This document shows positions 54,408-63,416 of a stretch of 64,000 bases of DNA, piece by piece (position 1 is the stretch's first letter; each line of letters begins with the position of its first letter). The notes under the pieces are model-generated. The model saw nothing but the letters and a program-made list of their open reading frames with translations, did no database searches and was not told the origin of the DNA. This DNA comes from Synechococcus sp. A18-25c (GTDB taxonomy: Bacteria > Cyanobacteriota > Cyanobacteriia > PCC-6307 > Cyanobiaceae), in NCBI RefSeq assembly GCF_014280035.1, contig NZ_CP047957.1:310001-374000 (forward strand). The letters are read 5' to 3'. The position numbers and the translations under genes are program-made.

Positions 54408-55064
54408 ATGTCTCAGCTCTCCATCAAGTTGAGCGATAAGGCTGATGCCTTAATCGCTCAGTTGCAGAAGGAGATCTTCAATCGACGCCGAAAGAAGGTC
54501 ACCGCTGCTGGTGTTGTCGAGTCTCTCGTTGAGAGTGGTGCTCGCTCCCAATCCGACAAGCGTTTCGCCACCTCTTGGGTCAATCTGATCAAAGACATTG
54601 AAAAGGCGGCCAAACTGGCGAATGCGCATGGCAGCAAGCCGTCTTCACTAACCGATGAAGAGTGGGTGATGGTGCTCAGCCATCGCAACCGCCAGGCTGC
54701 TGCGAAGCCAGCGCGCCAATCAGCCGCCAAGCAGCGCACGGCCATCACGAAGTCAGCTGCAAAGGCGGCAACGTCTCGCAAGACGGCTGCCAAGACAACG
54801 GCTGCCAAAACGACGGCAGCTCGCGCCACCAGGAAGGCTGCGAAAACCAGCACCTCAAAGGTTGCTGCTGCCAAGAGCGCCCCAGCGAAGACCACGTCCG
54901 CCAAAACCACTGCGTCGGTGGCATCCGCTGGCAAGTCGCGACCCGCACGGAGAGCGCGCAAAGCCACCAAGTCTGCGTCGGTCGGATCAGCAGCCGGTCG
55001 CATGGCCAAGGCTGCCGCTCAGCTTGCGAGCGCCAACGGGTTCAGTTCCCCCGCACGCAGCTGA
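54408..55064 (+). CDS. Histone H1-like Lys/Ala-rich DNA-binding protein
   Basis: A 218-residue protein from ATG 54408. A folded N-terminal region (about 1-90, MSQLSIKLSDKADALIAQLQ, SLTDEEWVMVLSHRN) is followed by about 110 residues of low-complexity A/K/T/S repeats (SRKTAAKTTAAKTTAARATR) and a final RMAKAAAQLASANGF. The tail resembles eukaryotic histone H1 and bacterial H1-like proteins, implying non-specific DNA or RNA binding. The repeat region is unlikely to be folded. The upstream TTG at 54402 is not needed. Confidence 0.75.
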   Translation: MSQLSIKLSDKADALIAQLQKEIFNRRRKKVTAAGVVESLVESGARSQSDKRFATSWVNLIKDIEKAAKLANAHGSKPSSLTDEEWVMVLSHRNRQAAAKPARQSAAKQRTAITKSAAKAATSRKTAAKTTAAKTTAARATRKAAKTSTSKVAAAKSAPAKTTSAKTTASVASAGKSRPARRARKATKSASVGSAAGRMAKAAAQLASANGFSSPARS

Positions 55065-55085
55065 TGAGTTGCATGCAGCCTTCTG

Positions 55086-56174
55086 CTACCAGAGGCTGCA
55101 TTGACCCTGCTGTCTCAGCAGGTGATCGGCCAGGACGAGGTTCACCATCGCTTCCACCATCGGCACGGCCCTTGGCAGCACGCAGGGGTCGTGACGTCCT
55201 TTGGCGGCGAGGGTCGTCGCTTCCCCCTTGTCGTTGATGGTCTGCTGCTCCTTGCGGATCGTGGCGGTGGGTTTGAAAGCCACGCGAATCACAATCGGCT
55301 CACCGTTGCTGATGCCGCCCTGAATGCCGCCGGAATTGTTGGTGGCTGTGCGCAGTCGACCGTCTTCGCTGGGGAGGAAGGCATCGTTGTGCTCGCTGCC
55401 TTTCAGCTGTGTTCCGGCGAAGCCAGAACCAATCTCGAATCCTTTGGTCGCCGGCAGTGACATCACTGCCTTCGCCAGATCGGCTTCCAGCTTGTCAAAC
55501 ACCGGCATGCCAAGACCCACCGGTGGACGATGGACCACGCATTCGATAAGGCCACCGCAGGAATCTCCCTCCCGGCCAATGGCTTCGATGCGCTCGATCA
55601 TCCGGTCTGCCATGACGGGATCAGGACAACGCACGATGGTCGCTTCCACGTCATCTCTGCTGACACTGTGAATGTCGATGCTGGCCTCCAGATCGTGAAT
55701 GCGTTTCACCCAGGCAACCACCTCGGTGCCATGGGCCTTGAGCAGCATCTGTCGGGCAATGGCCCCGGCCGCTACCCGTCCAATCGTTTCGCGCGCTGAG
55801 GCGCGACCTCCGCCGCTGCGTGCCTGAATGCCATATTTGGCCTGATAAGTGGCATCCGCATGGGATGGCCGGAAGGCCACTTCCACCTCCTTGTAATCCT
55901 GCGGCCGCTGGTCTTTGTTGCGCACCACCATGGCGATCGGTGTTCCCAGCGTCATGCCGTCCATCACGCCGCTGAGGATTTCCACTTGATCGGCTTCCTT
56001 GCGTGGTGTCGTAATGCGACTTTGGCCAGGCTTGCGTCGGTCCAGTTCGGCTTGGATGGCCTCTCGACTGATCTCCAGCCGTGGTGGACAACCCTCCAGG
56101 ATCACGCCAACCCCGCCCCCGTGGGATTCCCCAAAGGTGCTGATACGGAAGAGGGTGCCGAAACTGCTGCCCAA
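55086..56174 (-). CDS. aroC: Chorismate synthase
   Basis: A 362-residue protein starting [60 protein letters not shown] and [17 protein letters not shown] with [13 protein letters not shown] are the classic signatures. It converts 5-enolpyruvylshikimate-3-phosphate to chorismate with reduced FMN, the last shared step of aromatic synthesis. It is convergent with the H1-like gene and 34 bases downstream of the cupin gene on the same strand. Confidence 0.96.
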   Translation of the reverse strand: MGSSFGTLFRISTFGESHGGGVGVILEGCPPRLEISREAIQAELDRRKPGQSRITTPRKEADQVEILSGVMDGMTLGTPIAMVVRNKDQRPQDYKEVEVAFRPSHADATYQAKYGIQARSGGGRASARETIGRVAAGAIARQMLLKAHGTEVVAWVKRIHDLEASIDIHSVSRDDVEATIVRCPDPVMADRMIERIEAIGREGDSCGGLIECVVHRPPVGLGMPVFDKLEADLAKAVMSLPATKGFEIGSGFAGTQLKGSEHNDAFLPSEDGRLRTATNNSGGIQGGISNGEPIVIRVAFKPTATIRKEQQTINDKGEATTLAAKGRHDPCVLPRAVPMVEAMVNLVLADHLLRQQGQCSLW

Positions 56175-56208
56175 CGGAATGCCTTCGCTGGCACGAGCGT
56201 AAGAGAGC

Positions 56209-56712
56209 TCAGATCAGCGTGTTCAACGCACCAGGTGGGTGCTGGTCAGAGGAGCGGTCTCGCAGCATCTCGAAGTCATCAAAGTCGAAGCCAGGCCCGA
56301 CGCAGCAGCTCACTAAGGAGTACTGACCTTCCGCCCGGGCCGCCATCCAAGTCCCGGCAGGCACCACATGAACCGGTTGATGCAGGGACAACACCGTCTG
56401 TTGGGCCACGCCACCCTCTGGTTGCAGGGTCCAGAGGCTCAGGGGTGAGCCTTGAAGGTGTGTCCAGACTTCGTCAGCGTGGTGAACGGCATGCCATCGG
56501 CTGAGGGACTCTGCATCCAGCAGATAAAGAATCGTGGTGATGGCTGGGCGTTGCTGCCCATCGTCTCGCTGAACCGACAGCGCGCTGCGGTGCAACTCCT
56601 TAAACCAGCCGCCTTCCGGATGAGGGGTCAATTGCCACTCTCGGATCAGTTGATCCACCACTTGTTGGGGGGATCGCGTCGATGAGGGGGTGTCCGGGGG
56701 CGAGTCAGGCAT
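56209..56712 (-). CDS. Cupin superfamily protein (DUF985)
   Basis: A 167-residue protein. [14 protein letters not shown] near residue 33, [35 protein letters not shown], and [20 protein letters not shown] with [11 protein letters not shown] form the DUF985 cupin. Members are beta-barrel proteins; some have sugar-epimerase-like folds, but the substrate here is unknown. It is located upstream of aroC on the same strand. Confidence 0.88.
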   Translation of the reverse strand: MPDSPPDTPSSTRSPQQVVDQLIREWQLTPHPEGGWFKELHRSALSVQRDDGQQRPAITTILYLLDAESLSRWHAVHHADEVWTHLQGSPLSLWTLQPEGGVAQQTVLSLHQPVHVVPAGTWMAARAEGQYSLVSCCVGPGFDFDDFEMLRDRSSDQHPPGALNTLI

Positions 56713-56899
56713 CAGTTCTGAGCTTTCACGAGGCGCAGCTGTCCCCAGAAGAACCTGAGCTCATCGTGAGCGCAACCCACGGATCCATCAGCGTCACGGG
56801 CGGCTTCCCCCGAGAGAGTGGTTCAAGAGCCGCAGGTCACGCTGTTGGCATCGCTGCTGAAAGGTATGGTGATCGTGGCGGTCTGTTTCGGCTGTCGAC

Positions 56900-57787
56900 T
56901 CAGCCCGCCGCGGGTATTGCCGGCTTGTTGGAGTGCAGGCCTCGCCGCCAAAGGATGAAGGGAAGGATGGTGACCGTCATCAGCACGCCGTAGACCGCTG
57001 AAGGAAGGCTGAAGCCGTTCAGTTCTCCCTGCGTCAGTGCGGGGCCAATCAGCGAGCCGACGACGATGCCGATGGTGCCGTTTTGAAAGCCCGCTTCAAT
57101 CGACAGGGTTGTGGTCTGAGCCGTGGGTAGCTGTAGCAACGCACCGAGCGCAAGGCCGATGGCCAGCATGAGCACATTGAGACTTAGCAGGGTGGGTCCG
57201 ATGATCGAAAGATTGGAGGTGAACACGCTCCATTGACTGATCAGGGTTCCAACCACGATGAGCAGGAACAGCAGATTGGCCAGCCGACTGGCTGTCGGTT
57301 CCACACGTTCACAGAACTGTGGCGCGAGCTGTTTGAGCCACACGCCAATCAGCACCGGCACGGTCGCGATTGAAAACACCTTCAGGCTGAGTGGAAGGAT
57401 CGAGAGCTGCATGGTTTGATTCGGCACGAACACTGGTGCTGTGACGCCAAGAATCAGCGGCAGGCTGATGGCCGTGAACAAACTGGCCAGCGCGGTGTAG
57501 GAGATCGACAGGGCAACATCACCACGTGACAGGCGTGTCATCACATTGGAGGTAATGCCACCCGGGCAGCAGCTCAGCAGCATCACGCCGACGGCCAGTT
57601 GACCATCGAGACCGAACAGGCGGAGCAGCAGGAACGCCACCACTGGTAGCACGATCACCTGAGCGAGCGAACCGGCCAGCAGTGCTCGTGGTTGTCGAAA
57701 GGCGCGGGTGAAGTCTTCCAGTTGGAGCGACAAACCCAGGCTCAGCATGATGAAAGCCAGGCCGACGGAGAGAACGAGTTCGATCAA
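56900..57787 (-). CDS. Bile acid:sodium symporter family transporter
   Basis: A 295-residue protein with about nine transmembrane helices. GVMLLSCCPGGITSNVMTRL near residue 90 and ALSISYTALASLFTAISLPL are diagnostic of the BASS/SBF family, as are the C-terminal EAGFQNGTIGIVVGSL residues. The family couples Na+ to uptake of organic anions; plastid members carry pyruvate or 2-keto acids, so an organic acid is more likely than bile acid. The window shows no partner gene. Confidence 0.88.
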   Translation of the reverse strand: MIELVLSVGLAFIMLSLGLSLQLEDFTRAFRQPRALLAGSLAQVIVLPVVAFLLLRLFGLDGQLAVGVMLLSCCPGGITSNVMTRLSRGDVALSISYTALASLFTAISLPLILGVTAPVFVPNQTMQLSILPLSLKVFSIATVPVLIGVWLKQLAPQFCERVEPTASRLANLLFLLIVVGTLISQWSVFTSNLSIIGPTLLSLNVLMLAIGLALGALLQLPTAQTTTLSIEAGFQNGTIGIVVGSLIGPALTQGELNGFSLPSAVYGVLMTVTILPFILWRRGLHSNKPAIPAAG

Positions 57788-57880
57788 GGGCGATCCAGCC
57801 GCACAAAAAACTTCGGCAAGACTATTGGCAAAACTAACTGTGGCCCTCCAGGCAATCGTTGAGGCTCGCGACCAAAGTTT

Positions 57881-59215
57881 TTATTGCATCATCAGTGCGT
57901 CTGAATGCACATGAAAATCATTCCAGTCGCGACGCACTTGCTCTGCATAAGGTTGTGACACTGAGCGCACGAAATATTGGAACTCTGAGGGCTGATCGTA
58001 AGCAATGAGATTGAGCTTGTCCTCGAAAGGGGATGTTGCTTGATTGTTGGCGAGACGCCGCGCTGCGCGTCGATGTTTGAGAGCAAGCACTTCTCCCCAC
58101 TGCTTCGCCATCAGGAGAAATGCTTTGGAAGAAAGTTGTGTTGTATCAAAGTCGCGCTTGTAAGGACAGCGCTCGCGTATCGAGTAACTTTCATGTTCGA
58201 GGTTGAGCCATCCCAGATGATGATCTGGGAAATCAGAGAGTGCCCTGTAAGCATCAGCATGACGAATAGCATGACTAGAGAAGTTCTGGTTGTATTCGTC
58301 TGTCTCCTCTCGGCTCATGTATCCATAGGCTGTGGGTTGATGTTGGAGTTTGATATCTAGGATGAGGTCATGCTCTTCTGAACCATGATCCCTTTCGCGG
58401 ATCAGAGCATAAAAGCGTTGATTGCCCAATGAGCCTGTGCCTGCCCCGATTCGCTCAACAACATCAAGAATTTGCATGGGGCTTTCTGTAAGTTCGAGAC
58501 CTAACGATTCATCGCGACGTTTTCGATAGCTGTTGAGAGCAGCCCTTAATTGTTCACTCCGCTGGGCGTCCAGTGGCTTAACTTTACTTGGGTTATCCCT
58601 GAAAAGACGTTTTTCTGAACCGATTGTCCATTTTTCGAGCATTCTTCTCCTGGAGCTTTTCTTTTCAGTTTTTTTTAGAAATTCCGAGAGTGGTTTGCAG
58701 GTGTTGTTGGAGGTGAATGTGGCGGCGAATAGTTTTTCTGCTTTGATTGTTTTCTTAAAACTCTTTAAGTAAGAGCTGGAAAATGTATCGAGCGCGGTGC
58801 TGATTGTTTCTGCGTCAAAGAGGTGGCGTTCCCAGCAGTCGAGAACGATGCTCGTTGAGAATCGCCAAATGTCGTACTGATAGTCGGCAACAAGCGAATC
58901 GTCGAAATCGTCAAAGCCAAAACAGACACTTTCGCCTTGATGCTTGAAGGCGCCCATGTTGTAAACATGAGAATCGCCTTGAAGCCATGTTCTAGACCAT
59001 GCAGCTCCTCCGAATTGATGGAGTCTCCAGGATCCTGCAAAATCCGCCCAGAACAAATGGTTGGTTCCGCGATAAAAAATATAAGGGGATTGAGCCATCT
59101 TTTGGAATTTGATCCGTTTTGGCTCCTGTGGCAGATACGAATTTTGGCCCCGAATCGCTTCTAAGATTTTGCCGTTCCGGTCATAGCTTTTTGATTCGCC
59201 AATCAGGTCTCTCAT
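57881..59215 (-). CDS. DUF2252 family protein, compositionally atypical
   Basis: A 444-residue protein. Family motifs are MAQSPYIFYRGTNHLFWADF near residue 42, WLQGDSHVYNMGAFKHQGES, CFGFDDFDDSLVADYQYDIW and SLGLELTESPMQILDVVERI with GTGSLGNQRFYAL. The fold is thought to be kinase-like, but no activity is established. The gene is clearly more AT-rich than the genes on either side and uses codons rare among them (AGA, TTT, AAA), suggesting horizontal acquisition. It lies between the symporter gene and psbA. Confidence 0.85.
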   Translation of the reverse strand: MRDLIGESKSYDRNGKILEAIRGQNSYLPQEPKRIKFQKMAQSPYIFYRGTNHLFWADFAGSWRLHQFGGAAWSRTWLQGDSHVYNMGAFKHQGESVCFGFDDFDDSLVADYQYDIWRFSTSIVLDCWERHLFDAETISTALDTFSSSYLKSFKKTIKAEKLFAATFTSNNTCKPLSEFLKKTEKKSSRRRMLEKWTIGSEKRLFRDNPSKVKPLDAQRSEQLRAALNSYRKRRDESLGLELTESPMQILDVVERIGAGTGSLGNQRFYALIRERDHGSEEHDLILDIKLQHQPTAYGYMSREETDEYNQNFSSHAIRHADAYRALSDFPDHHLGWLNLEHESYSIRERCPYKRDFDTTQLSSKAFLLMAKQWGEVLALKHRRAARRLANNQATSPFEDKLNLIAYDQPSEFQYFVRSVSQPYAEQVRRDWNDFHVHSDALMMQ

Positions 59216-59290
59216 GCTGGTGGCGCCTCTCCCTTTTCTGCTGTTGTTCTAGCTAGGAGCGTTCCACCGATTCGTCTTTAAGCCAACAAA

Positions 59291-59314
59291 AAGCCCCCTC
59301 GTGAGAGGGGGCTT
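59291..59314 (-). terminator. Intrinsic terminator of psbA
   Basis: A perfect 10-base stem AAGCCCCCTC (59291-59300) with GAGGGGGCTT (59305-59314) and a GTGA tetraloop. On the minus strand it continues into TTTTTGTTGG. It lies 41 bases beyond the psbA stop, one of the strongest stems in the window. Confidence 0.92.
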
Positions 59315-59354
59315 TCCGATTCAACCGAAGCTGAATCTTTTGCAGACTTCAGCC

Positions 59355-60434
59355 TCAGCCGATGGCGGGAGCTTGCAGAGCCACAGGAGTGGACTCAGCA
59401 GCAGCCAGGTCGAGGGGGAAGTTGTGAGCGTTGCGCTCGTGCATCACTTCCATGCCGAGGTTGGCGCGGTTCAGCACATCAGCCCAGGTGTTCAGGACGC
59501 GGCCCTGACCATCAAGGATGGACTGGTTGAAGTTGAAACCGTTCAGGTTGAAAGCCATGGTGCTGACGCCCAGGGCAGTGAACCAGATGCCGACAACGGG
59601 CCAGGCAGCCAGGAAGAAGTGCAGGCTGCGGCTGTTGTTGAAGGAGGCGTATTGGAAGATCAGGCGACCGAAGTAACCGTGGGCAGCCACGATGTTGTAG
59701 GTCTCTTCCTCTTGGCCGAACTTGTAACCGTAGTTCTGGGACTCGCTCTCGGTGGTTTCACGCACCAAGGAGGAGGTCACCAGGGAACCGTGCATGGCGG
59801 AGAACAGGGATCCACCGAACACACCTGCGACGCCCATCATGTGGAAGGGGTGCATCAGGATGTTGTGCTCAGCCTGGAACACCAACATGAAGTTGAAGGT
59901 GCCAGAGATGCCCAGGGGCATGCCGTCAGAGAAGGAACCCTGACCGAAGGGGTACACCAGGAACACGGCGGAGGCAGCAGCCACAGGTGCGCTGTAAGCA
60001 ACGCAGATCCAGGGGCGCATGCCGAGGCGGTAGGAGAGTTCCCACTCGCGGCCCATGTAGCAGAAGATGCCGATCAGGAAGTGGAAGACAACCAGCTGGT
60101 AAGGACCGCCGTTGTACAGCCACTCGTCGAGAGAGGCAGCTTCCCAGATGGGATAGAAGTGAAGGCCGATGGCGTTCGAGGAGGGCACAACAGCACCGGA
60201 GATGATGTTGTTGCCGTAGATCAGGGAGCCAGCAACGGGCTCACGGATGCCGTCGATGTCGACGGGGGGTGCTGCGATGAACGCAACGATGAAGCAGGTG
60301 GTGGCAGCCAGCAGGGTGGGGATCATCAGCACACCGAACCAGCCCACATACAGGCGGTTGTTGGTGGAGGTGACCCACTCGCAGAAGGACTGCCAGCCAT
60401 TGGCGCCGGAGCGCTGCTGAATGGTGGTGGTCAT
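59355..60434 (-). CDS. psbA: Photosystem II D1 protein, high-light (Glu130) form
   Basis: A 359-residue D1 protein ([20 protein letters not shown]). Residue 130 is Glu in [14 protein letters not shown], the D1:2 form that Synechococcus expresses under high light or stress; the low-light D1:1 form has Gln. Conserved elements include [20 protein letters not shown], the QB-site region [18 protein letters not shown], and the C-terminal Mn-ligand end [20 protein letters not shown], processed after Ala344. D1 binds P680, the Mn cluster and QB and turns over rapidly by FtsH. Confidence 0.98.
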   Translation of the reverse strand: MTTTIQQRSGANGWQSFCEWVTSTNNRLYVGWFGVLMIPTLLAATTCFIVAFIAAPPVDIDGIREPVAGSLIYGNNIISGAVVPSSNAIGLHFYPIWEAASLDEWLYNGGPYQLVVFHFLIGIFCYMGREWELSYRLGMRPWICVAYSAPVAAASAVFLVYPFGQGSFSDGMPLGISGTFNFMLVFQAEHNILMHPFHMMGVAGVFGGSLFSAMHGSLVTSSLVRETTESESQNYGYKFGQEEETYNIVAAHGYFGRLIFQYASFNNSRSLHFFLAAWPVVGIWFTALGVSTMAFNLNGFNFNQSILDGQGRVLNTWADVLNRANLGMEVMHERNAHNFPLDLAAAESTPVALQAPAIG

Positions 60435-60505
60435 GAGAACGGGAAAGAATGTCTCCGAGGAGACGGGTTATGGAAGGGCAGGAAGCCCTGCCGAGCCAGA
60501 GTGTA
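60435..60505 (-). promoter_or_regulatory. psbA promoter -10 and structured 5' leader
   Basis: On the minus strand TACACT (60505-60500) is a plausible -10 element; no good -35 is seen at the usual spacing. Two inverted repeats follow before the ATG: GGCAGG/CCTGCC (60492-60487 with 60482-60477, 4-base loop), and a perfect GTCTCC/GGAGAC palindrome at 60464-60451. The first would sit at or near the mRNA 5' end. Leader structure of this kind could affect psbA mRNA stability or translation; this is inference. Confidence 0.5.
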
Positions 60506-60609
60506 AAGCAACATTGAGCAACGTGTAGGCACGTTCATGAAGCTGACATGAAGAACCGTTGAGCTGGTGGTTCGGCGCTCCAGCAGAGGTGCTTGTTAGC
60601 GTCCGATCC

Positions 60610-62226
60610 ATGCAGGGAATCACTCAACAGCCAGCGTTATCAGCTCTGAATGATCCGTCAGACGAACGGGTGCTTCTTGTTCGCCTGCCTTGCAACCCCA
60701 TCTTTCCGATCGGCCCGATCTATTTGGCTGATCATCTGCACAAGTGTTTTCCCGGCATGCCACAGCGCATCCTGGATCTCGCGGCGTTGCCGGTGCTGGA
60801 TGTGCACCGCGTGCTGCGCATCACCATCGATCAGTTCCGTCCCACGCTTCTGATCTTCTCCTGGCGAGACATCCAGATTTATGCACCGGTGGATGGGCGT
60901 GGTGGTAACCCGCTGCAGAACTCTTTTGAAGTGTTCTATGCACGCAATCCGCTGAAACGGATGCATGGGGCCCTCGGTGGTTTGCGGCTGATGACCAGCC
61001 ACTACGGAGAGTTATTCCGCAATCAAGCGCTGGTGCGCCAGGGAGTGAAACGAGCGCGGCGCCACCATCCCAAAGCTCGCGCTGTGCTCGGTGGTGGTGC
61101 CGTCAGTGTGTTCTATGAGCAGCTGGGGCGTTCACTGCCGAAGGGAACCATCGTCTCCATCGGAGAGGGAGAGCCTTTGCTCGAAAAGCTGATCCGCGGT
61201 CAGTCACTTCAAGCCGAGCGCTGTTTTGTTGTTGGAGAAGCCATCCGACCAGGGTTGATTCATGAGCAGCCGGAAAGTCGTCCCAAGACAGCCTGCGATT
61301 ACGACTACATCGCTTCAATTTGGCCCCAGCTCGACTGGTACCTCGAAGGTGGTGATTTCTACGTTGGCGTGCAGACCAAGCGCGGTTGTCCCCACAACTG
61401 CTGCTACTGCGTCTACACCGTGGTTGAGGGCAAGCAGGTGCGCCTTAATCCCGTGCAGGAAGTGGTGAAGGAGATGCGACAGCTCTACGACCGCGGTGTG
61501 CGCGGGTTCTGGTTCACCGATGCACAGTTCATCCCCGCTCGGCGTTACATCGAAGACGCCAAGGAGCTTCTCCGTGCCATCAAAGCTGAGGGGCTGACCG
61601 GCATCCGTTGGGCGGCCTACATCCGTGCCGACAATCTTGATCCCGAGTTGGCTCAGCTGATGGTCGAGACCGGCATGAGCTACTTCGAAATTGGTATCAC
61701 CTCGGGTTCGCAGGAGCTCGTCCGCAAAATGCGCATGGGATACAACCTGCGCACAGTGCTCGAGAGCTGTCAGATGCTTGCGGAGGCCGGATTCCGTGAC
61801 CACGTCTCGGTCAACTACTCGTTCAACGTCATTGATGAGCGCCCAGACACGATCCGTCAGACGATCGCTTACCACCGAGAACTGGAACGCATCTTCGGCG
61901 CCGAGCAGGTGGAGCCGGCCATCTTTTTTATCGGCTTACAGCCCCACACACACCTGGAGCAATACGGATTTGAACAAGGGCTGATTAAGCCGGGCTACAA
62001 CCCGATGAGCATGATGCCCTGGACGGCACGCAAGCTGCTCTGGAATCCTGAGCCCATGGGGAGCACCTTCGGCCAGGTATGTCTTGAGGCCTTTGATCGC
62101 AACCCCTCCGACTTCGGGCGCACGGTCATGAATCTGCTTGAACGTGATTACGGCGAAGCCCCACTGAACGAAGCACTCCGTGCCTCACTTCATGGTCGCG
62201 CTGCCCTGGCTAAAGCCGTCAGTTGA
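60610..62226 (+). CDS. B12-binding-domain radical SAM protein
   Basis: A 538-residue protein from ATG 60610. The N-terminal Rossmann-like cobalamin-binding region (about 15-220) contains PCNPIFPIGPIYLADHLHKC and AVLGGGAVSVFYEQLG. The radical SAM core has the cluster motif KRGCPHNCCYCVYTVVEG near residue 260 (CxxxCxxC) and later YFEIGITSGSQELVRKMRMG. Such enzymes perform methyl transfer or rearrangements; in cyanobacteria the substrate is unknown. TTG 60559 opens the frame, but the ATG gives the better N-terminus. It is divergent from psbA and overlaps the CPBP protease gene by 37 bases. Confidence 0.86.
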   Translation: MQGITQQPALSALNDPSDERVLLVRLPCNPIFPIGPIYLADHLHKCFPGMPQRILDLAALPVLDVHRVLRITIDQFRPTLLIFSWRDIQIYAPVDGRGGNPLQNSFEVFYARNPLKRMHGALGGLRLMTSHYGELFRNQALVRQGVKRARRHHPKARAVLGGGAVSVFYEQLGRSLPKGTIVSIGEGEPLLEKLIRGQSLQAERCFVVGEAIRPGLIHEQPESRPKTACDYDYIASIWPQLDWYLEGGDFYVGVQTKRGCPHNCCYCVYTVVEGKQVRLNPVQEVVKEMRQLYDRGVRGFWFTDAQFIPARRYIEDAKELLRAIKAEGLTGIRWAAYIRADNLDPELAQLMVETGMSYFEIGITSGSQELVRKMRMGYNLRTVLESCQMLAEAGFRDHVSVNYSFNVIDERPDTIRQTIAYHRELERIFGAEQVEPAIFFIGLQPHTHLEQYGFEQGLIKPGYNPMSMMPWTARKLLWNPEPMGSTFGQVCLEAFDRNPSDFGRTVMNLLERDYGEAPLNEALRASLHGRAALAKAVS

Positions 62227-63035
62227 CGCTGAAGCAGCAGGCTGAGGGCCGCGATGCCGATAAGTCCACCCAGGGGGTTTGCATGAGGTCCCCCCGGACC
62301 AATGAGCCACTCCGGTGCACTAGGCGAGATCTGCAGCAGTCCGGCCCTCAGGGCGAACCAGCCGCCAACTAGGCCACCGTGAAGTCCAACGCATCCCCAT
62401 AAGGACCCTCCATCCAGTCGGCGTTGCACGGCAAGCACCAGCCCAAGCAGCATCAGACCTGTCAGCAACCCCATCATCGGGATGACTCCTTGATCGAAGC
62501 GGGTGTGCGCCAAGCTGAAAATGACCGCCTGAGCGATCACCGCGAGACGGCTGCCGGCGAGCTCATGCAACTCTCCCCAGAGCCAGCCGCGGAAGAGCAG
62601 CTCTTCCGCCAGGCCCACGCCGAAGCAGAGCAAAATCGCATTGAGGACGTCTCCGCTGGTGAGCTCTCCCAGCCATCGTCCCCATGACCCAAAGATGAGT
62701 GGGAAGCAGATCAGCGCCAACAGACCTACGGAGCGCAGCAATCCGTAGCCCAGGCAAACAACACCAGCGGGCTCTCCCCTGCGACTGCGAAGCCCCAGTG
62801 TCAACCAGGGGTGGCGACTGTTCCAGCGCTGCCGTACCCAGCTCGGCAGCAAAAGAATGAATAGCAGCAGGCTCCCGATCGTGCCGATCAACGACAGCCG
62901 TGCCGCCGAGGCCTCGGGCAGCACTTGGGCCAGCGGTTGCGCCAGGAGCCACCCCAGCCCATAGAGCACCGGAATCAGCAAGGTGGTTGTGATCCAGCGC
63001 GGATGTGCCTGGAGCAGACGTCTCCAGGTCTTCAC
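62190..63035 (-). CDS. CPBP-family intramembrane metalloprotease
   Basis: A 281-residue protein with about seven transmembrane helices. The catalytic Glu pair and Arg lie in GVGLAEELLFRGWLWGELHE near residue 143, and the later histidines in FSLAHTRFDQGVIPMMGLLT; together these are the CPBP/CAAX-protease signature. Members process prenylated or bacteriocin-type substrates or act in immunity to self-made peptides; the role here is unknown. It overlaps the radical SAM gene tail to tail. Confidence 0.88.
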   Translation of the reverse strand: MKTWRRLLQAHPRWITTTLLIPVLYGLGWLLAQPLAQVLPEASAARLSLIGTIGSLLLFILLLPSWVRQRWNSRHPWLTLGLRSRRGEPAGVVCLGYGLLRSVGLLALICFPLIFGSWGRWLGELTSGDVLNAILLCFGVGLAEELLFRGWLWGELHELAGSRLAVIAQAVIFSLAHTRFDQGVIPMMGLLTGLMLLGLVLAVQRRLDGGSLWGCVGLHGGLVGGWFALRAGLLQISPSAPEWLIGPGGPHANPLGGLIGIAALSLLLQRQLTALARAARP

Positions 63036-63049
63036 GATGACGTGAACGA

Positions 63050-63370
63050 TCAGTTTTCCGGCTCGATACTGCTAGTGAGGCCCTTGCCTTTCAGCGTTTC
63101 GCAGTAGAACTCGGCTGGCTCAAGGTCGCAGACGATGACGAGCCCGACCCCCGTGTTGTGAGCTTCGAGCATCACTGCCATGCAGTCCTGTTCACTCAAC
63201 TGCGGGACCACCTGACGCAGGGTGGCGACCACGTACTCCATGGAGTTCACGGGGTCGTTGTGAAGCAGCACCTTGTAGCGGGGTGAGCGCTTGCGCACCC
63301 GCTCCGTTTCTTTATCTAGAACCGCAGCACCACCGGGTTTTGAGCTGGGAGACTCCACTGCCATCGCCAT
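63050..63370 (-). CDS. clpS: ATP-dependent Clp protease adaptor ClpS
   Basis: A 106-residue protein from ATG 63370. RYKVLLHNDPVNSMEYVVAT is the ClpS core that binds destabilising N-terminal residues, followed by CMAVMLEAHNTGVGLVIVCD and a short acidic end. ClpS delivers N-degron substrates to ClpA/ClpC. The disordered N-terminal 30 residues are typical. The frame is open to 63655, but that region is antisense-frame overlap with dapL, so the ATG at 63370 is chosen. Confidence 0.93.
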   Translation of the reverse strand: MAMAVESPSSKPGGAAVLDKETERVRKRSPRYKVLLHNDPVNSMEYVVATLRQVVPQLSEQDCMAVMLEAHNTGVGLVIVCDLEPAEFYCETLKGKGLTSSIEPEN

Positions 63371-63416
63371 GGTTTTCAGCTGATTGAAATGTAAAGCGAC
63401 CGAGGTCAAGGTGGGA

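Noticed and set aside
59301..60506. 401-codon plus-strand ORF antisense to psbA
   Set aside because: It is a shadow frame of the highly biased psbA codons, rich in V/H/G with no motif.
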